From: Rickettsia sp. Oklahoma-10
Lineage (GTDB): Bacteria; Pseudomonadota; Alphaproteobacteria; Rickettsiales; Rickettsiaceae
DNA: 64,000 nt
Direction: 5' to 3'
Assembly (NCBI RefSeq): GCF_039954865.1
Contig: NZ_CP157197.1
Location: 451,501-515,500 of the forward strand
In this document: positions 28,996 through 38,488 of the stretch, piece after piece
Position numbering within the stretch: position 1 is the first letter of the stretch
How the letters are laid out: every line of letters starts with the position of its first letter
Made by a program: the position numbers and the translations under genes
The notes under the pieces: model-generated
Seen by the model: the letters and a program-made list of their open reading frames with translations, nothing else
Told to the model about the DNA's origin: nothing
Databases searched by the model: none

Positions 28996-29024
28996 TTGAC
29001 GTTATATACTATATAATATATATA
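28996..29024 (+). promoter_or_regulatory. Candidate sigma-70-type promoter for hflK
   Basis: TTGACG (28996-29001) and TATATA (29019-29024) are separated by 17 bases, 34 bases before the hflK start. The region is so AT-rich that alternative -10 boxes overlap. It sits between the divergent mrp and hflK genes. Confidence 0.4.
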
Positions 29025-29057
29025 ATTATCTCATCTTTAAAATAATATAAAAAGCAA

Positions 29058-30098
29058 ATGCTTAATAAAAAATATATCTTGATTTTAAAAAAATCTCCAT
29101 GGAGAGATTTTGATTCTAATAAAGACGATAACATATTCACAAGACCGCGTAAAAATCAATTTAATTTTGATAAATTTCAATTCCAGTTTAATTTTAATGC
29201 TAAAACAATAATTTTAGCTGTTGTTGCGGTGGCTACTTTATGGTTTGCTTCGGGTATTTATGAAATAAAAGAGGGTGAAGAAGCTGCAGTGATAAGGTTT
29301 GGACGCTTTGTACGTAAGGGCTATCCAGGGCTTAATTATCATTTACCTGCTCCTTTTGAAAAGATAATAGTTGAGAAGGTTAAACAATCACGTCGTATTG
29401 AAATTGGTTATCGTACAAATAACTCGATACGTAGTGGTGGCGATAATACTAAAAATATTGCCGGTGAAAGTATAATGCTCACCGGTGATGAAAATATCGT
29501 TGCTTTAAATTGTGATGTAATGTGGCATATTAATAATCTTGAAGAGTTTATTTTTAATGTACAAAGACCTGAAGAAACAGTAAAAGCAACAGTAGAAAGT
29601 GCTGTTAGGGAAGTAATAGGTAATACTCCTATTTCTTGGGTATTATCCGATCAAAAGCAAGAAATTACTTATAAGATAGAGACATTAGCACAAAAGATAC
29701 TGGATAGTTATAATGTTGGTGTTATGATTGAGAAAGTACAGTTATTGAAAGCTGAGCCACCTGCTGAGGTCATAGATGCTTATAGAGACGTGCAAACTTC
29801 AAAGGCTGATAAAGAGAAAGAAATAAACCAAGCTCAAGCATATAATAATAAAATTTTACCGGAAGCGAGAGGAGCAGCTGCAAAGATTATACAAGAAGCA
29901 GAAGGTTATAGAGAAGAAGTAATATCAAAAGCAGAAGGTGATAGCCAAAGATTTAATGCTATTTATAAACAATATACTACAGGTAGGCAAGTAACTAGAG
30001 ATAGGTTATATTTAGAGGTAGCTGAAGAAATATTAAGCGGTTCAAATAAAACAATTATTAATAATGCACTGCTACCACATATGGCTATTAAACCATAG
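29058..30098 (+). CDS. hflK: FtsH protease modulator HflK
   Basis: HflK and HflC form a large SPFH/band-7 cage in the inner membrane that surrounds and regulates the FtsH protease. The 346-residue protein has a short cytoplasmic N terminus with repeated FNFDKFQFQFNFN-type residues and one membrane helix near residues 52-68. The SPFH start is IYEIKEGEEAAVIRFGRFV, with PGLNYHLPAPFE following. A long charged helix of A/E/K/Q residues closes it. hflC follows after 154 bases containing an RPE remnant, an unusual separation for a pair that is normally contiguous. Confidence 0.94.
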   Translation: MLNKKYILILKKSPWRDFDSNKDDNIFTRPRKNQFNFDKFQFQFNFNAKTIILAVVAVATLWFASGIYEIKEGEEAAVIRFGRFVRKGYPGLNYHLPAPFEKIIVEKVKQSRRIEIGYRTNNSIRSGGDNTKNIAGESIMLTGDENIVALNCDVMWHINNLEEFIFNVQRPEETVKATVESAVREVIGNTPISWVLSDQKQEITYKIETLAQKILDSYNVGVMIEKVQLLKAEPPAEVIDAYRDVQTSKADKEKEINQAQAYNNKILPEARGAAAKIIQEAEGYREEVISKAEGDSQRFNAIYKQYTTGRQVTRDRLYLEVAEEILSGSNKTIINNALLPHMAIKP

Positions 30099-30112
30099 GG
30101 TACTATGTCATT

Positions 30113-30182
30113 CCTGTTTTTGTGGGAATCCATAAAACATTGAAAAAGACTTGATCTAGCTCACAAGTCATGGGGATGATAA
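30113..30182. repeat. Palindromic element remnant between hflK and hflC
   Basis: GTCATTCCTGTTTTTGTGGG followed by AATCCAT on the left and AAGTCATGGGGATGATAA on the right resemble the ends of the 'gtcattcc..gggaatcca' elements. It is eroded and the boundaries are uncertain. Confidence 0.5.
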
Positions 30183-30252
30183 TCTCGGGAAACTGATCGA
30201 TGCAACAAAGTCCTTTCACAAGAATGAAATTTAAACAACAAGGAATATATAA

Positions 30253-31113
30253 ATGCAACAAAAGATTTCTTATATAATTTTTACAATTGTTTTCGGGCTG
30301 ATACTGATTTCTAGCTCCTTATTTTCAGTGGATCAACGCCAATCTGCTGTGGTGTTCCAGTTTGGTGAGGCAGTTAGAACTGTAGAAAATCCAGGGCTGC
30401 ATATTAAAATTCCATTTATTCAAAATGTAGAGTTTTTTGATAAACGTCTTTTAGACGTTGAGGTTGAGGCAAAAGAATTAACAGCCGCCGACGGTAAACG
30501 AGTTATTGTTGATGCTTATGCCAAATTCCAAATTAATAATCCGGTTATGTTTTATAAAACGGTGCATAATTACCAAGGGGTAAAAATTAGATTGACTCGG
30601 AATCTTGAGTCCTCAATGCGCAAGGTGATAGGTAAAATCTCACTAAGTAGTCTTTTAAGCCAAGAGCGTAGTAACGTAATGTTAAATATCTTAAACCAAG
30701 TGGACAGAGAAGCTAAAAGTTTTGGTATTGATGTTGTAGATGTTAGAATTTTAAGAGCAGACTTACCAAAAGAAAATAGTGCAGCTATTTATCGCCGTAT
30801 GCAAACGGCACGTGAAAAAGAAGCAACCCAAATTAGAGCAGAAGGACAAGAAGAAAGCGTACGTATTCGTTCAAAAGCAGATAAAGAAAGTAAAATAATA
30901 CTTGCAAAAGCTTATAGAGATGCACAAATTATCAAAGGTGACGGCGATGAGAAAGCAGCAAAAATATATAATTCTGCTTATTCCGTCGATCCCGAATTTT
31001 ATAAATTTTATAGATCACTTTTAGTATATAAAAATTCTTTAAAGAAAGAAGATACTAATTTTGTAATTTCATCTGAGGCTGAAGTTTTTAAATATTTAAA
31101 TTTAGCTAAGTAG
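30253..31113 (+). CDS. hflC: FtsH protease modulator HflC
   Basis: This is the SPFH-domain partner of HflK. The 286 residues begin with one membrane helix (about 8-24), then SVDQRQSAVVFQFGEAV and NPGLHIKIPF, both typical of HflC. The helix at residues 180-245 (RRMQTAREKEATQIRAEG onward) is the conserved C-terminal coiled coil. The htrA gene starts six bases after its stop, so hflK-hflC-htrA reads as one quality-control operon. Confidence 0.95.
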   Translation: MQQKISYIIFTIVFGLILISSSLFSVDQRQSAVVFQFGEAVRTVENPGLHIKIPFIQNVEFFDKRLLDVEVEAKELTAADGKRVIVDAYAKFQINNPVMFYKTVHNYQGVKIRLTRNLESSMRKVIGKISLSSLLSQERSNVMLNILNQVDREAKSFGIDVVDVRILRADLPKENSAAIYRRMQTAREKEATQIRAEGQEESVRIRSKADKESKIILAKAYRDAQIIKGDGDEKAAKIYNSAYSVDPEFYKFYRSLLVYKNSLKKEDTNFVISSEAEVFKYLNLAK

Positions 31114-31118
31114 TAATT

Positions 31119-32660
31119 ATGTACCCTAAAATGTTTAAATATATTTTTGCCGTAATAGTTATTCTGTTAAATAATAATGTTTTAGCAACAGAGAATATTA
31201 AAAAACAAGAAATTTTAGACGTAAATGAGTTTACGGAAATAAATTCTGCTCCTTTAAAAGTAAGTGAAGCTGCTCGTTATAGCTTTGCCGATATAGTTGA
31301 GCCGTTAATTCCTGCGGTCGTTAATATTTCAACTATAGAATATGTTAATAGTAAATCAGAAAATGCTGAAAAAGATCCTCTGCAAGAAAAAAAACCTTTA
31401 GATTTCATTAATGATTTTTTAGAACGGCTTAATATACCGCTGAATTTGGAAGAAGTGGATAAAACTCCTAAAAATGTTCCACTTGGCTCAGGATTTATTA
31501 TTGAGCCTAATGGATTAATAGTGACAAACTATCATGTAATTGCAAATGTTAATAAAATTAATATAAAACTTGCAGATAATACTGAATTACCAGCTAAATT
31601 GATAGGTAGTGATACTAAAACTGATTTAGCTCTCTTAAAAATAGATAGTGAGGAGCCTCTACCTTTTGTTGAGTTTGGAGATTCAAATGATGCAAGAGTA
31701 GGTGATTGGGTTATTGCAATTGGTAATCCGTTTGGTAATCTAGGTGGTACGGTTACTGCCGGTATTATTTCTTCTAAAGGTCGGGATATCGATATAGATA
31801 CGGATAATATAGTTGATAATTTTATTCAAACGGATGCTGCAATTAATAACGGTAATTCTGGTGGTCCTATGTTTAATTGGGATCAGAAAGTAATCGGCGT
31901 AAATACGGCAATTTTCTCACCACTTGGCACTAATATAGGTATTGGTTTTGCAATACCATCAAATACTGCAAAGCCTATAATCGAACGCCTTAAGAAAGAT
32001 GGTAAAATAAATAGAGGGCGTCTTGGAGTAACAATACAAGATTTAACCAAGGAAATTTCTGAAGGGTTAGGACTTAAAGATACTAGTGGGGTGTTAGTAG
32101 CTAAAGTACAAGAAGACGGTCCAGGGGATAAAGCAGGTATTAAAACAGGTGATATAATAATAGGGTTTGCAGATATACCGGTTAAAAATACTAAAAAATT
32201 ACGTGTAATTATTGCAGATGCTCCTATTGATCAGGAAGTCAAAGTAAAAATACTTCGTGACAAAAAAGAGCTTGAATTACCTATTAAGATTACTGCAGAT
32301 AATGAAGAAGTTAACAAAGATTTAGCAGAACATGTAGATAAAGAAGAAATAACAAACAAAGGAGAAAATGATTTATCTATTACTAAAAATAATATTACTT
32401 TTAGTAATTTGACTGAAGAATTAAGACAAAAATATACTATCCCTCAGGATAAAACGGGAGTAGTTATAACCAATATTGATCAAGAAGGAAACAGTTTTAA
32501 AATTGGTGATCTGATAACCAATGTTAATCAAGAAAACATAGACAATATAAGTAAGCTAGAAGAATTATATGAAAATGCTAAAAAATCGAATAAGCAAAAT
32601 ATTTTGCTCTTGATTGAAAGAGGAGATAATAATATGTTCATACCACTACATGTTATGTGA
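31119..32660 (+). CDS. htrA: Periplasmic serine protease HtrA/DegP (Do family)
   Basis: HtrA/DegP degrades and refolds damaged proteins in the periplasm. The 513-residue protein has a signal peptide (about residues 5-23, cleaved near VLA). The catalytic triad is His139 in VTNYHVIA, Asp169 in KTDLALLKI and Ser247 in NNGNSGGPMF. Two PDZ domains follow: the first from about residue 308 (GRLGVTIQDLT), the second near residues 430-505 (DKTGVVITNIDQEG). A charged linker separates them. Length and architecture are standard. It lies six bases behind hflC, giving a membrane/periplasm protein quality-control operon. Confidence 0.96.
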   Translation: MYPKMFKYIFAVIVILLNNNVLATENIKKQEILDVNEFTEINSAPLKVSEAARYSFADIVEPLIPAVVNISTIEYVNSKSENAEKDPLQEKKPLDFINDFLERLNIPLNLEEVDKTPKNVPLGSGFIIEPNGLIVTNYHVIANVNKINIKLADNTELPAKLIGSDTKTDLALLKIDSEEPLPFVEFGDSNDARVGDWVIAIGNPFGNLGGTVTAGIISSKGRDIDIDTDNIVDNFIQTDAAINNGNSGGPMFNWDQKVIGVNTAIFSPLGTNIGIGFAIPSNTAKPIIERLKKDGKINRGRLGVTIQDLTKEISEGLGLKDTSGVLVAKVQEDGPGDKAGIKTGDIIIGFADIPVKNTKKLRVIIADAPIDQEVKVKILRDKKELELPIKITADNEEVNKDLAEHVDKEEITNKGENDLSITKNNITFSNLTEELRQKYTIPQDKTGVVITNIDQEGNSFKIGDLITNVNQENIDNISKLEELYENAKKSNKQNILLLIERGDNNMFIPLHVM

Positions 32661-32756
32661 TTAGTGTAATACGTTGGTCACGCCATGGTATGATGCTTCC
32701 GAAGTGTTTTTCAAGAGTCATGCTATAATAACTTTAAAAATAACATTAAATAAATT

Positions 32757-33506
32757 ATGAATGAAAAAATAGCAATTTTAAGTGCATATAGTTTTGTTAA
32801 TATAGAAGAGCCAGAAAATTTGATACCAAAGCTTTTGCTTATTGGTAAAAGAAAATATATTAGAGGTACTATTTTATTATCACAAGAAGGTTTTAACGGT
32901 TCTTTTTCAGGTTCATATGAAAATGTAAATCTTGTGCTTGAAGAATTGATAAAGCTAACTGGGACCAAAGATGTTAACGTTAAAATAAATTATAGTGATG
33001 CTCATCCTTTTCAGAAATTAAAAGTCAGACTTAAGAAAGAGATTGTAGCAATGAATGTCAATGATTTAGATGTTGATTTATTTAAGGGCAAATATATAGA
33101 GCCGAAGGATTGGGATAGTTTTATTACACAACAAGATGTTATAGTAATAGATACTCGAAATACTTATGAAGTAGAGGTCGGTACATTTAAATCGGCAATT
33201 AACCCGTATACGGAAACATTTAAGCAGTTTCCAGCTTGGGTTCGCCAAAATGAGAAATTACTTAAAGGTAAGAAGATTGCTATGTTTTGTACTGGCGGTA
33301 TTAGGTGTGAAAAATCTACCAGTTTACTTAAAAGCATAGGCTATGATGAGGTATATCATTTGAAGGGGGGTATATTGCAGTACTTAGAAGATACACAAAA
33401 CAAGAATAATTTATGGCAAGGCAAGTGCTTTGTATTTGATAATAGAAGAGCAGTATCAGATGATTTATCACCTGCTGAAGGGTATACTCGTTTATCTTCT
33501 ACTTAA
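32757..33506 (+). CDS. trhO: tRNA uridine(34) hydroxylase TrhO (rhodanese-domain, UPF0176)
   Basis: TrhO catalyses oxygen-dependent 5-hydroxylation of wobble uridine in several tRNAs. The protein has the N-terminal UPF0176 domain ([20 protein letters not shown]) and a rhodanese domain with [20 protein letters not shown] and the active-site loop [12 protein letters not shown] near residue 177, including the catalytic cysteine. The C-terminal [11 protein letters not shown] block is also conserved. The 249-residue length is close to family norm. The function is taken from E. coli YceA/TrhO. Confidence 0.9.
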   Translation: MNEKIAILSAYSFVNIEEPENLIPKLLLIGKRKYIRGTILLSQEGFNGSFSGSYENVNLVLEELIKLTGTKDVNVKINYSDAHPFQKLKVRLKKEIVAMNVNDLDVDLFKGKYIEPKDWDSFITQQDVIVIDTRNTYEVEVGTFKSAINPYTETFKQFPAWVRQNEKLLKGKKIAMFCTGGIRCEKSTSLLKSIGYDEVYHLKGGILQYLEDTQNKNNLWQGKCFVFDNRRAVSDDLSPAEGYTRLSST

Positions 33507-33527
33507 TTTTTTATTATGTTAAATAGC

Positions 33528-33902
33528 ATGACTAAAACAAAACAGGAAATTTATAATAAGCGTCCACTTTCACCACATTTAAGCATATATAAACCTCAGA
33601 TAAGTTCTACGTTGTCGATTTTGCATCGTATGACCGGTGTTGCTTTATTTTTTGCAGTATCAATTTTGGTGTGGTGGTTGATTCTTAGTAAATATGACAA
33701 TAATTATTTGCATTTTGCTAGTTGCTGCATTATAAAAATATGCTTAGTAACCGTTAGCTACACTTGGTTTTATCATTTATGTAATGGTATTCGTCATTTA
33801 TTTTGGGATATTGGTTATGGCTTTTCTATAAAAGCAGTGAACATAACGGGTTGGTGTGTAGTTATATGTTCCATATTATTAACTATGTTGTTATGGGTGT
33901 AA
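33528..33902 (+). CDS. sdhC: Succinate dehydrogenase cytochrome b556 subunit
   Basis: SdhC anchors succinate dehydrogenase in the membrane and helps bind heme b and quinone. I choose the ATG at 33528 (MTKTKQEIYNKRPLSPHLSI); an ATG four codons earlier is also in frame. SPHLSIYKPQISSTLSILHRMTG is the family start signature, here shown across residues 15-37, with the Ser and Arg of the quinone site. The heme-ligand histidine is expected in FYHLCNGIRHLFWD. Three membrane helices are visible. sdhD is 848 bases downstream, separated by a gene ruin. Confidence 0.95.
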   Translation: MTKTKQEIYNKRPLSPHLSIYKPQISSTLSILHRMTGVALFFAVSILVWWLILSKYDNNYLHFASCCIIKICLVTVSYTWFYHLCNGIRHLFWDIGYGFSIKAVNITGWCVVICSILLTMLLWV

Positions 33903-33924
33903 GCTATATGTTGTTGTAGAAATT

Positions 33925-34742
33925 ATGAAAGCTACTTTACCAAAACGCTCGCTTAGATTAGGGCAAGGCTCAATTTTATAGTCCAGCAAATCTAGATATT
34001 GCACAAGGAAAATCACCATGATTATCTTATATGGAACATATGCTAGAGGCAGAGTAACATGGTTTAGTTAATATTTATCATAATGCTAATAATACTAAGA
34101 AAAGGTAAAAATAAAAGGGGCATACTACTGTAAGACTTGAAATTATATCTATAAAAGATTAGACAAAACAAGAGTAATAAAAAGGATTAGAGTATCTCTG
34201 ATGGTTCAGAAATATCTATAGTTCTTGAATCCATGGAAGTATTTTTATACAGATCTTACAAAGAAAGTAGTGCATTTTATATTATAGTGATACTTATAAG
34301 TGAAGTTAAGGCTTTAACTGGGAATAAGGAAAAGGAAATTACTCAAGCAAGGTTATTATAAAGAGTGGTTTAAAAGTCGATTTGGTTTTTTGATTGATTG
34401 CAAGTATCCATTTGAAAGAGGTGAGTTAAACAAAAGTGCTTTTTATATTTATTAAGCTACGGAAAGTTTTTATAGTAGAATTTTATTAGTTTTGTCAAAT
34501 TATAAACCTAAGTTGCATGATATAAAACAGTTAGGTAATAGAGCAAAAAATTATAATGATGAGCTGTTGCAATTATTTACTATAGCAACGTCGGGGTAAG
34601 AAGAATGTTTTAATAAATTGTTTTGGAAAGCTTATATTGATGTAAGATATGATAAAAACTATCAAATTACCAAAGAACAGCTTGTATATTTAATTTCAAG
34701 AGTTGAGAAGTTTAAAATAAATAACAGAAAAATGTGTTTGAG
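33925..34742 (+). pseudogene. Decayed nucleotidyltransferase-HEPN fusion protein
   Basis: Fragment MIILYGTYARG (near 34018) is the MNT nucleotidyltransferase signature. The frame then breaks many times. Near 34375 it resumes as FLIDCKYPFERGELNKSAFY, then ATESFYSRILLVLSNYKPKL, HDIKQLG and NYNDELLQLF. Near 34620 comes YIDVRYDKNYQITKEQLVYL. These form a HEPN domain. MNT-HEPN pairs act as toxin-antitoxin-like modules in many prokaryotes; this is established for separate genes and inferred for this fused form. The last 43 codons run in frame into sdhD, which explains why a longer frame appears there. The 5' boundary is approximate. Confidence 0.75.
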
Positions 34743-34749
34743 AAAAGTA

Positions 34750-35130
34750 ATGGTATATGCTTTTAAAGCAGAAATTGTAAAAGCAAAGGCCGATGGCGCT
34801 GTTAAAAGTGGTGCTTATCATTGGTTATTACAAAGGATTACAGGGCTTGTATTAGCTTTATGTTCTATATGGTTAATATACTTTACATTAACTAATAAAA
34901 ATAGTGATTTAAGTATCATTATGTTGGAGCTTAAAAAACCTTTTAATGTAGTAGCATTATTAATTACGGTAATTATTTCTTTATATCATGCTATATTGGG
35001 TATGCAGGCAGTAATAGAAGATTATATAAACTGCAATAATAAATTACGTAATGCATTAATTATAGTAGTAAAATTATTCTGCTTAGTTACTATTGCATCT
35101 TTTGTGATGGTTATGCTTTATGAGAGATGA
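34750..35130 (+). CDS. sdhD: Succinate dehydrogenase membrane anchor subunit
   Basis: SdhD is the second membrane anchor of complex II. The start is set at the ATG at 34750 (MVYAFKAEIVKAKADGAVKS, 126 residues); the in-frame extension upstream belongs to the decayed HEPN gene. Family features are HHWLLQRITG-like AYHWLLQRITGLVLAL near residue 23 and the heme/quinone-site helix SLYHAILGMQAVIEDY near residue 78. Three membrane helices are evident. An RPE (35146-35238) and then sdhA follow. Confidence 0.93.
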   Translation: MVYAFKAEIVKAKADGAVKSGAYHWLLQRITGLVLALCSIWLIYFTLTNKNSDLSIIMLELKKPFNVVALLITVIISLYHAILGMQAVIEDYINCNNKLRNALIIVVKLFCLVTIASFVMVMLYER

Positions 35131-35145
35131 TTGAGTTATGTTCAG

Positions 35146-35238
35146 TGTCATCCTGCAACTTGATCACAGGATCCAGAAAAATCCCTAATAATTATTAGTA
35201 TTATTAACTGGATCCCGTGGTCAAGCCACGAGCTGACA
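35146..35238. repeat. Rickettsia palindromic element between sdhD and sdhA
   Basis: Left arm TGTCATCCTGCAACTTGATC plus ACAGGATCCAG; right arm CTGGATCCCGTGGTCAAGCC plus ACGAGCTGACA. These are good inverted repeats with an AT-rich centre containing a small nested palindrome (AATAATTATTAGTATTATTA). Same class as 49746-49847. Confidence 0.85.
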
Positions 35239-35328
35239 ATTGAGAAACCAAACCTATTCACGTAACAATGCTTTATCGTAATGATGTTGATGCCAATATT
35301 TTAAAATACAAGATTAAAAATTAAATTA

Positions 35329-37119
35329 ATGACTAAAGCTTATAATATCATTCATCATAAATTTGACGTCGTTGTTGTAGGGGCAGGCGGAGCAGGGCTC
35401 CGTTCTGCTTTCGGTATGGCTAAAGAAGGGCTACATACTGCTTGTGTAACGAAGCTATTCCCGACTCGTAGTCATACCGTGGCTGCTCAGGGTGGAATTA
35501 GTGCAGCTCTTGGGAATATGGGCGAAGATGATTGGCGTTGGCATATGTATGATACTGTTAAAGGTTCTGATTGGTTAGGCGATCAAGATGCCATCGAGTA
35601 TATGTGTAAGAATGCTCCTGATGCGATTTTAGAGCTTGAGCATTACGGCGTACCTTTTTCAAGAACCGAAGAAGGAAAAATTTATCAGCGTCCTTTCGGT
35701 GGTATGACAACAGAGTACGGTAAAGGAAAAGCGGCGCAGCGTACATGTGCTGCAGCAGATCGTACTGGGCATGTCATACTCCATACTTTATATCAACAAT
35801 CATTGAAAAATAAAGTACAGTTTTTTATTGAATATTTTGCTATTGATTTATTGATGGAAGACGGTGAATGTAGAGGTGTAGTGGCATGGAATTTAGATGA
35901 TGGTAGTATACATTGTTTTAGAGCTCATAATGTAGTACTTGCAACAGGTGGATATGGGCGTGCTTATTTTTCGGCTACGTCTGCTCATACTTGTACAGGT
36001 GACGGGGGGGGAATGGCGATTCGAGCCGGTTTGCCTCTGCAAGATATGGAGTTTGTGCAGTTCCACCCGACTGGTATATATTCAGCAGGCTGTCTTATCA
36101 CCGAGGGAGCTAGAGGTGAGGGGGGGTATCTTGTAAATGCAAATGGTGAGCGTTTTATGGAGCGTTATGCTCCGGCTGCAAAAGATTTAGCTTCAAGGGA
36201 TGTAGTGTCAAGAGCAATTACTATCGAAATTCGTGAAGGTCGAGGAGTTGGTGAGCATAAAGATCATGTATTTCTGCATTTAGATCATTTATCTCCTGAA
36301 ATTTTATATAGTCGCTTACCCGGTATTTCCGAAACAGCTAAAATTTTTGCAGGTGTGGATGTTACTAAAGAGCCGATACCAGTACTTCCTACAGTTCATT
36401 ATAATATGGGCGGAATACCGACTAATTACCACGGTCAAGTTGTCATTAAAGACGGCACAAATCATAACACTATAGTAAAAGGTCTTATGGCAATTGGTGA
36501 GGCTGCTTGTGTATCGGTACATGGTGCTAATCGTTTAGGATCAAACTCTTTGCTTGATTTAGTAGTATTTGGTAGAAGCTCTGCATTAAAAGCATCTGAG
36601 CTTATTAAGCCTGCCAATCCGCATAAGCCTTTAAAAGAAGAAATCCTTGAAAAAGTTATAAATAGATTTGATAAAGTTCGTCATAGTAACGGTAATATTT
36701 TAGTTGCAGATTTAAGGCTTAAAATGCAGCGTACTATGCAAAGCCATGCTTCAGTATTCAGAACTCAAGAGGTGCTAGACGAAGGGGCGGAAATGATTAG
36801 TGAAATGAGGGCCGGTTATAAAGATATAAAAATTAACGATAAATCTTTAATTTGGAATAGTGATTTAGTTGAAGCCTTAGAACTAGATAATTTGCTTGAT
36901 CAAGCTTTGGTAACGGTATATTCGGCAGCTGCAAGAAAAGAAAGCAGGGGCGCCCATGCTAGGGAAGATTATCCTGATCGTAATGATCGGGATTGGATGA
37001 AGCATACCCTTAGCTCTATAGATGAAGTAGGTAAAGTGGTGCTTGATTATAAACCTGTGACGCTAACCACTTTAACCGATGAAGTAAAAGCAATACCGCC
37101 GGCAAAGAGAGTGTACTAA
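35329..37119 (+). CDS. sdhA: Succinate dehydrogenase flavoprotein subunit
   Basis: SdhA oxidises succinate to fumarate on covalently bound FAD and passes electrons to SdhB. The 596-residue protein has the dinucleotide fold [17 protein letters not shown] at residues 14-30. The FAD-linking histidine is in [13 protein letters not shown], and active-site blocks are [27 protein letters not shown] and [14 protein letters not shown]. sdhB is not in this window; sdhB at another locus is known for Rickettsia. The sdhCDA cluster is interrupted twice here, by a decayed gene and by an RPE. Confidence 0.98.
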   Translation: MTKAYNIIHHKFDVVVVGAGGAGLRSAFGMAKEGLHTACVTKLFPTRSHTVAAQGGISAALGNMGEDDWRWHMYDTVKGSDWLGDQDAIEYMCKNAPDAILELEHYGVPFSRTEEGKIYQRPFGGMTTEYGKGKAAQRTCAAADRTGHVILHTLYQQSLKNKVQFFIEYFAIDLLMEDGECRGVVAWNLDDGSIHCFRAHNVVLATGGYGRAYFSATSAHTCTGDGGGMAIRAGLPLQDMEFVQFHPTGIYSAGCLITEGARGEGGYLVNANGERFMERYAPAAKDLASRDVVSRAITIEIREGRGVGEHKDHVFLHLDHLSPEILYSRLPGISETAKIFAGVDVTKEPIPVLPTVHYNMGGIPTNYHGQVVIKDGTNHNTIVKGLMAIGEAACVSVHGANRLGSNSLLDLVVFGRSSALKASELIKPANPHKPLKEEILEKVINRFDKVRHSNGNILVADLRLKMQRTMQSHASVFRTQEVLDEGAEMISEMRAGYKDIKINDKSLIWNSDLVEALELDNLLDQALVTVYSAAARKESRGAHAREDYPDRNDRDWMKHTLSSIDEVGKVVLDYKPVTLTTLTDEVKAIPPAKRVY

Positions 37120-37149
37120 TGTATATTAGTTTAATTTTGAAAATTTGCG

Positions 37150-37300
37150 TTGTTGGTTTGTCAAGACTAAAATCGTTATTGTGCACATTTGTTCAGAGCC
37201 TGGCAAAATCCATTAGAAGAAATAAAAATGCTAAAAACTACATTTTTATTTCTTCCTTGCTTAGTCAATTATTTTGTAATTTTTCTTGCAATGACGAAAA
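37150..37300. repeat. Hairpin-containing repeat between sdhA and glnP
   Basis: GAAGAAATAAAAATG (37216-37230) and CATTTTTATTTCTTC (37241-37255) form a perfect 15-bp stem with a 10-base loop. The right flank, read on the minus strand, gives CGTCATTGCAAGAAAAATTA, the start of a common Rickettsia repeat type. No run of T follows the stem, so a terminator role is uncertain. A short open frame over this interval is not a credible gene. Confidence 0.5.
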
Positions 37301-37336
37301 AATCGATCAACTCAGGAATAAATCTATAAATAATTT

Positions 37337-37993
37337 ATGTTTGAGTATTTAATAAAATTCTATCCAAAAATCCTTTTTATTGTAGAGGGGACGCTAGTTA
37401 CTTTAAAATATAGCATTATAGCCGTTATATTTGGTTTGATGATAGGGACGTTACTTGCTATTTGTAAGGTAAATAAACATTGTGCTTTAAGATTTTTTGC
37501 AAATTTTTATACTTCTATTTTTAGAGGGACGCCTCTATTAATTCAGCTAAGTATTATTTATTTTGCATCGCCTTATATAGTAGGTATTAAATTTAGTGTG
37601 TTTACGGCAGGGGCTATTTCCTTTTCTCTTAATTCGGGTGCATATGTTTCGGAAGTAATTAGAGCAGGAATTAATGCAGTTGATAAAGGTCAGTTTGAAG
37701 CGGCTGAAGCTCTTGCTATTCCAAAATTTTTAATCATGAAAGATATAATCTTACCGCAAGCAGTTAGAAATATTTTTCCATCATTAGTAAATGAACTTGT
37801 GAATTTAATTAAAGAATCAGCCATTATTTCTATGCTTGGAGAAATAGATTTAATGCGTAGAGCACAAATTGTATCAATTGAAACATATAATTATTTTTTT
37901 CCAATGATTATTGCTGCATGCTGTTATTATATTTTAGTCATGTTAATCAGCTTTATAGCAAAAATAATTGAGAAAAAAGTGATTGTTAATTAA
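37337..37993 (+). CDS. glnP: Amino-acid (glutamine-type) ABC transporter permease
   Basis: This HisM/GlnP-family inner-membrane permease would work with an ATPase and a periplasmic binding protein to import polar amino acids. The 218 residues show five membrane helices, the N-terminal motif GTLVTLKYSIIAVIFGL, SIFRGTPLLIQL, and the ATPase-contacting EAA loop GQFEAAEALAIPKFLIMKDI. The ATG at 37337 overlaps the end of a spurious frame only. No ATPase or binding protein gene is adjacent, so the partners are encoded elsewhere. Substrate is inferred from the family. Confidence 0.9.
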   Translation: MFEYLIKFYPKILFIVEGTLVTLKYSIIAVIFGLMIGTLLAICKVNKHCALRFFANFYTSIFRGTPLLIQLSIIYFASPYIVGIKFSVFTAGAISFSLNSGAYVSEVIRAGINAVDKGQFEAAEALAIPKFLIMKDIILPQAVRNIFPSLVNELVNLIKESAIISMLGEIDLMRRAQIVSIETYNYFFPMIIAACCYYILVMLISFIAKIIEKKVIVN

Positions 37994-38000
37994 AACATAC

Positions 38001-38028
38001 TTGCTTTTATGGCAAAAGTAATTATAAT
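38001..38028 (+). promoter_or_regulatory. Candidate sigma-70-type promoter for the rpsL-rpsG-fusA operon
   Basis: TTGCTT (38001-38006) and TATAAT (38023-38028) are spaced 16 bases apart, 45 bases upstream of the rpsL ATG. The -10 box is a perfect consensus match. Confidence 0.5.
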
Positions 38029-38072
38029 TTAAATTTAGTGTAATTTATAAGTTTTTTGGAGTATTTATTTAA

Positions 38073-38462
38073 ATGCCGACATATAATCAATTAGTACGTT
38101 TTGGGAGAAAGTCAAAAGCTCGTAAGACCAAATCTCCTGCCTTAGAATCTAATCCTTTTAAAAGCGGTGTTTGCTTAGTAGTAAAAACTGTTACCCCTAA
38201 AAAGCCTAACTCTGCACTTCGTAAGATTGCGACGGTGCGTTTAAGTAATAAAAGAACCGTAAATGCATATATTCCAGGTGAAAAGCATAGTGTAAAGGAG
38301 CATGATAGGGTGTTAGTAAGAGGTGGTCAAGTTCCTGATCTTCCAGGGGTAAAATATCATATTGTACTTGGTGCTTATGATATTGCTGGAGTTAAAGGAC
38401 GTAAACAAGGTCGTTCACGTTATGGTGCTCCTCGTAAACAAGTTGCAGTTACAAAAAAATAA
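38073..38462 (+). CDS. rpsL: Small ribosomal subunit protein uS12
   Basis: S12 lies at the decoding centre and controls translational accuracy. The 129-residue sequence begins [18 protein letters not shown] and contains [13 protein letters not shown] and [14 protein letters not shown], in which the lysines associated with streptomycin sensitivity are kept. It is the first gene of the str operon rpsL-rpsG-fusA, preceded by TTTTGGAG as ribosome binding site. Confidence 0.98.
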   Translation: MPTYNQLVRFGRKSKARKTKSPALESNPFKSGVCLVVKTVTPKKPNSALRKIATVRLSNKRTVNAYIPGEKHSVKEHDRVLVRGGQVPDLPGVKYHIVLGAYDIAGVKGRKQGRSRYGAPRKQVAVTKK

Positions 38463-38488
38463 ATTATTAGTTAGAGAGAAAAAATAAA

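Noticed and set aside
34618-34749. 44-residue N-terminal extension of SdhD
   Set aside because: These codons match the C terminus of the decayed HEPN protein, and SdhD homologues start at the ATG at 34750.
37119-37352. 77-codon frame between sdhA and glnP
   Set aside because: It reads through a hairpin repeat, overlaps the glnP start and has no family signature.
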